From assembly GCA_013204685.1 (NCBI GenBank), contig JABMSC010000149.1, positions 1 to 27,348 of the forward strand: 27,348 bases of DNA, written 5' to 3'. This stretch comes from Candidatus Omnitrophota bacterium. Its GTDB lineage: Bacteria; Omnitrophota; Gorgyraeia; Tantalellales; Tantalellaceae. Below are positions 12,001 to 14,682 of this stretch, piece after piece. The position numbers and the translations under genes are program-made. Each line of letters begins with the position of its first letter. Positions within the stretch are counted from its first letter, which is position 1. A model generated the notes under the pieces. That model did not search any database and had not been told where the DNA came from. It saw nothing but the letters and a program-made list of their open reading frames with translations.

Positions 12001-14353
12001 TCTCCTTTGTATCGTCTATCATGATAAAAAGATCGATATCCGTCCCATATGGTGCTGATCTTCTGGCATAGCTGCCCATTGCTATAAAAGTAAAATCCCT
12101 GTCCATGCCCATATAATTCGATAAGATCCTCACAGTACAGTCCAAAAGTGCAGAATATTCAACTCCAAAATTCATCTCTCTATCCCATTTGAACCTGTTT
12201 TTGAGATCTGTTAACCTTGAGGCATAATCCTCCTTCAGCATTTTTTCTGCCTGCGATTTAAACTCATCAAGTTTTTCTCTGTATTTCCCGTCAGACTGCA
12301 ATACTTCAATAATCCTGCCCAGCAAACCGTTCCTATCGAGTTGATCGATATTGTCTCCGAGATATGCTATAAGCTCATCAACCGTAACTTCATCTATGTG
12401 CTCGACATAATAGTCAATGTCCTTCGCCTCAAGAGGGGCCGCTGGCTCAGCGACAGGTTTACTGATAAGAACAACACCTTTTGCCGCAAGCTTGGCCTTA
12501 AGCTCGTCGTCTATGGATATTCTAACCTCTCCTCCGTCAGCGAAAGCGATGAACACTTGCTCGCCGTTAGCTGTCAGGTCTATCACTGTTATTTTCCTAT
12601 CCAGTACGCCTTCTCCTTCCCCTTCCCTGTCAACAAGTTCGGCAAGAATAATTACTGTCGCATCAAACGAGCTTAGTTGTCTGTCACTGAAAACATCCCG
12701 CATCTCGATGTTATTAATAGGCGGCGCAGCCATCATGGCCGATTTTGCCATTACGGAACTCAGCATCTCCGGCAGCTCATTGGCCTGCCCCGCCAACAGA
12801 TCGAAATAGTTGTTTTTATAATCTTCTTCACTGGTGAATTTCGGCATTATGGACACATACGAAATGTCTTTTTCCTGAAAAAGATCGCACAGGTTATCCG
12901 CATGAAAGCCCCCGGTCATCAGAATAGCGGACTCTTCAGCTCCCTCTTCATCAAAACGAATATTCTTTAAGAACGCCTCATCTCTTTCGAACGAGTATTC
13001 GAAAAACTGCGCTATTTCACTGCGGTAGTCATCCAACTTATATATTCCCGGGCTTATATCTGCGGGGATCCCATATCGGGGGGCGTCTTCTTTGATAAAA
13101 TTAACAAAATTTTTCGCATCAAATGATCCTTTATCCCGAAGATAGTACTCATAATCTTTTTTAATAAGCGTGATGGAAAACATGTTCTTAAGAAGGATAA
13201 GATTTTTGGAAAGACGGTTCAGTCGCTTCTGTGTGTCGTTTTCATATAAAGACTCTTTTATCTTTTCTTCAAGGGCGTCAAGCTCTTCCATCACCCGCAG
13301 GCGGTTAACGCTTTCATAGAGAGAAACATAGATAATGTAATTGGATAGTTCCGGGAAACGGCCGGTGTTGATCTTTATTTCCTTTGCTTTTGTGAGCAGG
13401 TACTCATAAAATGTCTTTCTGGATATCTTCTTTATCTTGAATTCCACGCTCCTGGTTATGAGCTCCCTTATCTCATTCCTGGAAAGGCCTCTCTTGAGTT
13501 CATCTATAAGCATGTTCCTTTCAACGTTCGCTCTTTTAAAATTGATCTTGTCCTCAAGCTCCATGGCGCCGACAAGCAGATAAAGATCCGGGGATTTCTT
13601 TATATCAATTCCCTGCCTGCGCGCCTCATCAGCCAAAAATTCCAGATATTCACGAAAAGTTTTATCCCCCCCTTTGTAAGCTGCATATGTAAGATCGATC
13701 TTTAAAAGTTCCGGACCATAGATATTACGCTTAAGCCTGGAAAGCGTCCGCGTAAGTTCCTTAAGGTACTTATCTGTCTCAGCTTTATATTCCAGAGAAT
13801 CACGATATACTTTCAGGTTCGCCAGATACAGGTCCTTATCCTCTATGCCCCACAACGTGACCTTATCGGGATGAGTAATCGCATAGAATTCGGCCCCGTT
13901 TATGTCGCCTTTTTTCACGAAGTAATTCGCGACCTCTTTTCTTACGGCATTATTAGATATAGAAGTGAAGACTGAAAGGTCATACGGCCCGGCTCCTCCC
14001 TCAAGGTTCACCACTCCGATGCCGTATTCGCTGTTCAGGTAATCGATGATCTTCGAGATCTTGTCCTGAGCGAAATAGTTACAGTGCGCATCCTGTATAT
14101 GGACAATTACTTTGTCAGAATCGCCTTTATGCGAATACATGACATCCCCGAGATGGGCCGGGAGGGAAAATGTATCGGGATCAATTGTTGCGGGAAAATC
14201 GACAGCAGCGGCGTCCGGTGTATTTAAAGAAATGCCCGGGCCGATAGCAGCCCAGGCATCGGTCATGACAAAGCATATTATGAAAGCAAATAACACTATG
14301 CATGTTATTATACGCTTCGCTAAACTATGCTTGTCAGACCAGAAAGTAAGCAT
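2..14353 (-). CDS. Giant multi-domain membrane protein, C-terminally truncated by window edge (at least 4784 aa)
   Basis: One frame stays open from an ATG at 14353 to the left edge with no stop, so the C-terminus is outside the window. The ATG follows a purine-rich ribosome binding site (AGGAAAGGTG, 14359-14368), and an in-frame TAA lies about 40 bases upstream. Domain order by residue: signal sequence 1-35; Tiki/ChaN-like 75-500; GlnD-like nucleotidyltransferase 700-1040; degenerate nucleotidyltransferase 1140-1290; membrane module 1301-1510; charged soluble region of unknown fold 1510-1900; membrane module 1903-2125; GHKL ATPase 2195-2495; coiled coil 2695-2765; GHKL ATPase 3025-3315; helical region; HExxH domain near 3756; CPBP-like membrane domain 3845-3990; HExxH domain near 4368; membrane module 4514-4640; soluble tail. 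The parts match known families individually, but I know no named protein with the whole arrangement. Overall function is unknown; envelope-associated ATP-dependent remodelling or proteolysis is a guess. Confidence 0.93.
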   Translation of the reverse strand, partial: MLTFWSDKHSLAKRIITCIVLFAFIICFVMTDAWAAIGPGISLNTPDAAAVDFPATIDPDTFSLPAHLGDVMYSHKGDSDKVIVHIQDAHCNYFAQDKISKIIDYLNSEYGIGVVNLEGGAGPYDLSVFTSISNNAVRKEVANYFVKKGDINGAEFYAITHPDKVTLWGIEDKDLYLANLKVYRDSLEYKAETDKYLKELTRTLSRLKRNIYGPELLKIDLTYAAYKGGDKTFREYLEFLADEARRQGIDIKKSPDLYLLVGAMELEDKINFKRANVERNMLIDELKRGLSRNEIRELITRSVEFKIKKISRKTFYEYLLTKAKEIKINTGRFPELSNYIIYVSLYESVNRLRVMEELDALEEKIKESLYENDTQKRLNRLSKNLILLKNMFSITLIKKDYEYYLRDKGSFDAKNFVNFIKEDAPRYGIPADISPGIYKLDDYRSEIAQFFEYSFERDEAFLKNIRFDEEGAEESAILMTGGFHADNLCDLFQEKDISYVSIMPKFTSEEDYKNNYFDLLAGQANELPEMLSSVMAKSAMMAAPPINNIEMRDVFSDRQLSSFDATVIILAELVDREGEGEGVLDRKITVIDLTANGEQVFIAFADGGEVRISIDDELKAKLAAKGVVLISKPVAEPAAPLEAKDIDYYVEHIDEVTVDELIAYLGDNIDQLDRNGLLGRIIEVLQSDGKYREKLDEFKSQAEKMLKEDYASRLTDLKNRFKWDREMNFGVEYSALLDCTVRILSNYMGMDRDFTFIAMGSYARRSAPYGTDIDLFIMIDDTKEIGKEELRVLQRKARRFVALLEKEIANAEIDFVAYPREFQKEDIYCIGKTQFADMYIGNVKNADVAELTSLLDWRYVTGQESESSMHSYFEGIKTRCRTLEELQSPVNAIIDLERILPRLHRVNLDGKYIYHSKKGSGALRSVEVLFWKLRAKVGAQHIDWTDEATFESFLDGIAGKEFMLEGRYFVMSQSQADALKKAYRFLRQLRTAINIAWEEKGNLANIIHKREKKVLTQPKDQIRETLREEVAEEVAAAMGIEGGESELLSLLEGHNRNVIDIVRGFFTPEDLLEQTIKLETLRWEWERELLQSYLIKYDEAREKHGEDAEETRAVSELYETEGHRFSLLREGNLGTATRMAFKSKMDRLKEKYPDGDKDERFRREYSDFVDALIRTLVFSLDIADDIVVLARGDYASGALGEDSGIELIILYSFRDDRIRTLTEILEEILPQNVNFKEIMTGKFEEDFSISETLRGYLQTSEREIKDLRMITGGENVFTFAKGALKTFLSKIKKPAARALAGSWLDPAKHPFYARWIAPRLETVVPLGIAALFIYLGVPPLALAASLVFWVLHGLRGKEVLSDKPVVIMTFFILGVVALIVTPLTLGLITTTTALIAMVPAAIATDLFHFRLQEHFYPELKEVSPPLGIITSTALATGIGTVKIMTDLLGEPVLRAAAVAITMASCAGVFAYMVYNYFRYYRFDGLGKRIGHIAGLAVYLTFFVGMYISAVRPYQAIRSGIVSYNERKRLEEEERSEEWRRQDEARRAAVASKNVIKVYYTANAVLKYQKPKYEVVLDKAAWVMWDENKRELARARTQEDFEAIILRLLKAGILNRVVDFERRREFGGWLITGAITKKNAFEGVSNDWEYAKDGTLEPKDPSYKKVPLYKRARLATHKYLTGLWLDPTFGSQWFHAPKVMVNRGRPTGNPGWVDKGLRSGKLEIVGDIEGHRFVRRTRFDLADVHRRQLRERFGKNERPTLKQLTDAVKTGNSEFDLNGIEGVTPDNIHKYIRALASMRGDYEQVHFGLVDEINGNSKVSFGEIIRIIASDAKEDKAEVKAALDQYKRNPLEMTQKQIAIYLWSINQERLNTIDRIYKTIQEDLREEREAAAAPPVTRKGLGTGSWFPGWERYTRDRAHWVETALPLGLAAISLFLGLPFMIAAIIAVASFVLPHLRIGRRGVYLAKGASWAAIFELSAYKVGIVGVGATILAFASPPLAFTLAISAMIVLAIPLSFRHRAINLLTAHGLRESWREIRRQVSGLYSGMVNISRAPPGKRPLLRTFWANISGSVVSFLAGVVLVGLSFIFKGQQPAQTISLVLGSLTLLRWGMDFAMAFRADDHELRIAFRALELWRKESVEFDLFKHIESGREISAGEIVGLQAYLDKDLTPIARFSYRLVGRLRSAIDYWNRNIGNFISRQFEDKERGVVELISNALDASDQSVHVSLEEGQIVVTNGKRGISFEEVLTCLLIPTYSTKEIREEDIIGRFGVGFLSSFNYLEDPDDELEITSFSEGVGLRIRFGVRIEGTGKNRRKVIIIRSVEKDLAWNEDEMSGLFSGIARPQDGATSVRIISGQLSEESEMDLVEKAVSERFGHWMGEPLTVKRTKEGETTTANIGLDKQKHRSVYLEKQEDEAKEGKRFRVIAAKDEDDPSRLAFAAEPGEGRLVITHQGVVLNSPSEQKVKGSNVLSDVTVNLPASVIIPTSRDRVIIDQRTLDSLFATAEEVSASKEISLKEKIAILNALYYVFEWAYEKTPSLRGIEERTLEKILKKTMDSATEEAIFVPDTFQAHEFFEGTEGVIFVNPKIIEEIGFSGEQQPRDIRPSLGAPLLRNIEKVFVVSTTGKRSALRLGNVVFVKETPGLQVESRVWQNILEATAVNYWEFMMRQLVLISDARFEGSGKFSGIDPEEAKRYQVLGYLETKIDELKAEIEELEETLLQEMPAGLSGEEERSFEEKRKQDEETLREVKGELETYGKIRTFVEKQKRGSALFYVFEKEIRANDASRRKAAEQAVEAEGLIDDATLGVRQSLHQIMNDASNVYYSEIIDEKRDSSERAEKEKRPTGPPLAAIVMALEGLGEEEAQAVRIPKGISKTEERRLFFVFQILGRWLETDPGENRNKFIHNPERATDVQRMIKEIARYYVTLEDDSEVSEEQIVDLMAFLDQEFLMGGVTGLEEYARGASSVASLVPSAKPFRRGNLVNILSAYFGKGEDIDAKDIKEDGVSSESLRAKAARGQITQSVNYQDHEQFVFIRELLQNSRDAVVEEERRQSELDESERESVNKTIEITTGTVEDKEGVKKAEIVIRDFIGMSTRQVINYLLIPNRSSKAGEESLTGFFGHGFFTALREAEEVVVRTSRGDGKVTVVRLIPQFDSEEGVITGVDYELYLSEGDFKGTEVVWRKRESPTSIDNALLSGRVKMFSRTIEGSVDIEHNGEKVVRIDREKQIITELSHGRSSCKVFLDEDNPSLVVQKGLFVMRFDKRFLSDVLGLSPDSDIFNLLIRLADLGVVIEVPDELRLTRDRAHFLKEDFHADMKTMILASLTDAAIRAYLAGKVTLPMKFGYDFLTDLRNPEEVVDPSEEGVGIYRMIAYLSKEPAESLMFKLSRILQDERSNLLNIIKNWALFEGKNLQGILMALKKDIFEKAEGMSVFAKDFIVSDEFTAFMAQALEGRGSVGQLQQMKLTAYLEHNLQRLFGSFMRDTTELRLRKFMLNLTLVGRQALSREEFIKAVEKEFTWLMKDLFEEWIRRYVIENIREKLQPSRTMQFPGMEVYEIREDDLYKQYYYGGEAPAAEPAQPEVPLIMSSIVTHITGSFRSKNQPSFAELFSVLRDVSKAAPADQSPEAIRQRVREYTEKPTPLSKGVTLEETKAYRESMPHLYYFLMVTMTLIEKLRESSVRILGEDIYPENIQVAAYYDSTDVKAKARGGAGTISWHLMFSWGIMTAAIRYLENPTEENLNGFLSEVIETMSHEMTHEQETKLRTKAQEDTHTKKFFDMQEKLLGAALTDTELHRALAEALEAVSGEYLALEEPSKEAARQAIRRAPSEGAVEINKLLTEDRGFTPTPAGASIFGPRAAFTFAWWGEELLFRLPAVFSFLLSNGSALGWIAFNALFILAHLRNINSYKKEHPGATTLQAVFGLLTVPTILTLFISAALLPLAVINPLIFMGSSMLAHLVANSIVRAFPQMKLGYATISGSIGLEAFRLYLEDFKKGEDGYDFRVTGEQKARSLGLGRGFADLYDELSKRLMERMRNRGSITSEDFKEIAAQIIKEASAPVAEEKARDYTGHLAESANPVYMAFSMLTGTGIDRGRIKDGEYVDMVASSYGVPSEDVKSALELYSDRGDEYILQETVEMIEENVRDERASDPEFFMQNILIPYMVFLAIRRQGNISATVIEEIFSTFEKAFSVEGVNPLKEFSEKAEGFIARNNGWDVRYHVALNDVLKKYGFRVDVDLRNQYSVGYRIVSSLPLNTEHVGEVLMLRRFGVSLLTSAKGMSTLTEQDVVITSDHVDRDMEMISKVVDEGEYPSKYKPVAESMWREVGLDLRIEQAEEILRSLYILDFEGLSDEERRRKIVQNIAAHESKHKWEENREWTRLNVDHEVSAHMAEIAFGGAPLEGIASLIMRMETLYLNIRDRQVRAVLSGVLRDAWTLASEAASRRIGTREAIIGVWDMYEGYEAIGHDEHSRGVKLPAMQEYASEVGGKLNLVLKGVYGDYFLAEKKPPAPGSWFPTNETYTKRVAWWAETLVSFSPLAGMLVGVLVGGLLTTSVIPALALVVIAIAPAAIFLGGHLDGTFSFKPGVDKKFVLGLTAAKLGIGGAVAAISFLSIPVAIAVLIAAAAPLAVMHRVHNRGLSGLEIINNYIDSINNRYGFEVIHDFVGRTIIGKDGAARDWFVIEFSNGTESRPFDEADVARVIPVIDEFVREHDAEIAARQEREADIRDFVQRNQHLVKRITRNKNGSWIVIFPNGSILMVDDPNVTFDTLKEMIRLMDGKPQ
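434..814 (-). other. Membrane module 4 (GSW type) of the giant protein
   Basis: Starts with GSWFPTNETY (4514-4523) and VAWWAETLVSF, followed by about four hydrophobic segments to residue 4640. A charged soluble tail then continues past the left edge. The WWAET entry parallels WWGEE of the CPBP-like domain, with one Glu lost and no Arg. Confidence 0.65.
1094..1486 (-). other. HExxH metallopeptidase-like domain 2 of the giant protein
   Basis: HESKH at 4368-4372 follows a helical lead-in (RKIVQNIAA). About 16 residues later DHEVSAHMAEIAF offers E4388 as a third ligand, the HExxH...E layout of gluzincins. A regular strand and helix region (4290-4360) precedes it. Family not identified. Confidence 0.5.
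2384..2821 (-). other. CPBP/CAAX-protease-like intramembrane domain of the giant protein
   Basis: Residues about 3845-3990. The three CPBP (Abi) motifs are present in order: EELLFR (E3870, E3871, R3875), F-x3-H as FILAH (H3903), and H-x3-N as HLVAN (H3960, N3964), each in or beside a hydrophobic segment. CPBP proteins are intramembrane glutamate proteases related to Rce1. Here the domain is internal to a giant chain, which is unusual. Substrate unknown. Confidence 0.65.
2954..3286 (-). other. HExxH metallopeptidase-like domain 1 of the giant protein
   Basis: HEMTH at 3756-3760 sits in a helix (EVIETMSHEMTHEQE). H3775, in THTKKFF, is a candidate third zinc ligand 15 residues later. A zincin-like fold is plausible, and no closer family is recognised. 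It lies about 110 residues before the CPBP-like membrane domain. Confidence 0.5.
4409..5281 (-). other. GHKL (Hsp90-type) ATPase domain 2 of the giant protein
   Basis: Residues about 3025-3315. The N-box is IRELLQNSRDA (E3038, N3042). RDFIGMS (3090-3096) keeps the Asp in a loop one residue shorter than usual. LIPNRSSK and the G2 motif GFFGHGF (3120-3126) follow, and TRDR lies near 3306. N-box to G2 and N-box to RDR spacings are about 80 and 268 residues, against about 57 and 277 in domain 1, so both copies share one architecture. This copy looks the more likely to bind ATP. Confidence 0.8.
6059..6271 (-). other. Coiled-coil segment of the giant protein
   Basis: Residues about 2695-2765 are rich in Glu, Lys and Leu with heptad spacing (ETKIDELKAEIEELEETL and a second half after a short PAG break). 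This looks like an antiparallel helical hairpin between the two GHKL domains. It may mediate dimer contacts, which GHKL ATPases commonly use. Confidence 0.6.
6869..7771 (-). other. GHKL (Hsp90-type) ATPase domain 1 of the giant protein
   Basis: Residues about 2195-2495. The N-box is ELISNALDAS (E2211, N2215). The G2 motif GRFGVGF (2268-2274) is preceded by the Hsp90-like LIPTYSTKE segment, and a second subdomain contains SRDR near 2488. The D-x-G-x-G motif is altered: the aligned residues read NGKRG, so the adenine-contacting Asp appears to be Asn and the first Gly Lys. Membership of the Hsp90/MutL/MORC group is clear; ATP binding in this copy is doubtful. Confidence 0.8.
7979..8647 (-). other. 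Membrane module 2 (GSW type) of the giant protein
   Basis: Begins with GSWFPGWERY (1903-1912) and HWVETALPL, then about six hydrophobic segments in three pairs up to residue 2125. It lies immediately before the first GHKL ATPase domain. The position of the CPBP glutamate pair holds V-E and no Arg follows at the right spacing, so proteolysis is not expected. Confidence 0.7.
9824..10453 (-). other. Membrane module 1 (GSW type) of the giant protein
   Basis: Begins with GSWLDP (1301-1306), then an amphipathic W-rich entry and about six or seven hydrophobic segments to residue 1510. It is followed by a highly charged RLEEEERSEEWRR stretch. The entry resembles the other GSW modules and the CPBP-like domain of the same protein, but the EE-x3-R protease motif is absent. 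Likely an anchor or scaffold. Confidence 0.7.
10484..10936 (-). other. Second, probably inactive nucleotidyltransferase-like domain
   Basis: Residues about 1140-1290. ARGDYASGALGEDSGIEL (1190-1207) lines up with the GlnD/GlnE pattern G-G-Y-G-R-x-x-L-x-x-x-SDIDL. The first catalytic Asp position is Gly (G1204) and the second is Glu (E1206), so metal binding should be impaired. It probably arose by duplication of the domain before it or was taken from a GlnE-type two-domain enzyme. Confidence 0.5.
11234..12256 (-). other. GlnD/DUF294-type nucleotidyltransferase domain of the giant protein
   Basis: Residues about 700-1040. The nucleotidyltransferase signature GS-x10-D-x-D is complete: G760, S761, D772, D774, with a third acidic residue at D814 in EIDF. 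Downstream, KGSGALR (918-924) matches the K-x-x-GGLRD element of the PII uridylyltransferase GlnD. After it comes a helical stretch like the GlnD region before its HD domain. No HD or ACT domain follows, so this is the nucleotidyl-transfer module alone. The substrate is unknown. Confidence 0.72.
12854..14131 (-). other. Tiki/TraB/ChaN-like domain of the giant protein
   Basis: Residues 75-500 carry HIQDAHCN (85-92), NLEGG (116-120) and, at the far end, GGFH (481-484). An N-terminal His motif, an acidic E-G motif and a C-terminal G-x-x-H motif flanking a long helical insert is the pattern of the Tiki/TraB/ChaN/EreA superfamily (haem binding, esterase or metalloprotease members). The exact motifs differ from the classic families, so this is a fold-level suggestion. 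The HIQDAHCN form is one I associate with Omnitrophota proteins. Confidence 0.4.
14249..14353 (-). other. Sec signal peptide of the giant protein
   Basis: Residues 1-35 have a basic end (K13, R14), a hydrophobic core of about 16 residues (15-30) and an A-W-A cleavage-like site at 33-35. This predicts export of the following domain. It could instead be an uncleaved signal anchor. Confidence 0.75.
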
Positions 14354-14682
14354 AATCACACCTTTCCTATTAAACTCTTTTAAAAAGCATTAAACTAGCA
14401 GCCAAAAAAATAAATATATTTCTACAATATATTCATATTACCTATGAATGTTTGCTCATATTAAGTTTACCTGCAATATTGGGTCATTTACAAATTTTTA
14501 AGCTTGCTTTTGGAAACCTTAACTTAGGGTAAGTATGTCCAGTAACGTAACTTATTTGATATAAATGTATTGCATAAATATAGCGAAAGATCCCTACCCT
14601 GCCTAAAGTATAAGGTGGGTATAAAGAAACACCCAAACTGTTAAGTTTGGGTGTTTCTTCACTGTGCGCTATACCGCTATTA
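14354..14682 (-). other. Intergenic region: terminator plus leader and promoter region of the giant gene
   Basis: 329 non-coding, AT-rich bases between the secreted-protein gene and the giant gene, both on the minus strand. It holds the terminator at 14624-14659, a weaker imperfect hairpin around 14594-14622, and the ribosome binding site at 14359-14368. Any promoter for the giant gene must lie here, since a terminator separates it from the gene before it. The stretch is too AT-rich to choose one -10/-35 pair by eye. Confidence 0.5.
14624..14659 (-). terminator. Rho-independent terminator of the secreted-protein gene
   Basis: Two 16-base arms pair perfectly (14624-14639 with 14644-14659) around a four-base loop. 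The minus-strand transcript ends in a T-rich run within and after the second arm. It begins 23 bases after the stop codon of the 880-residue gene. The symmetry means it could also act on the plus strand. Confidence 0.8.
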
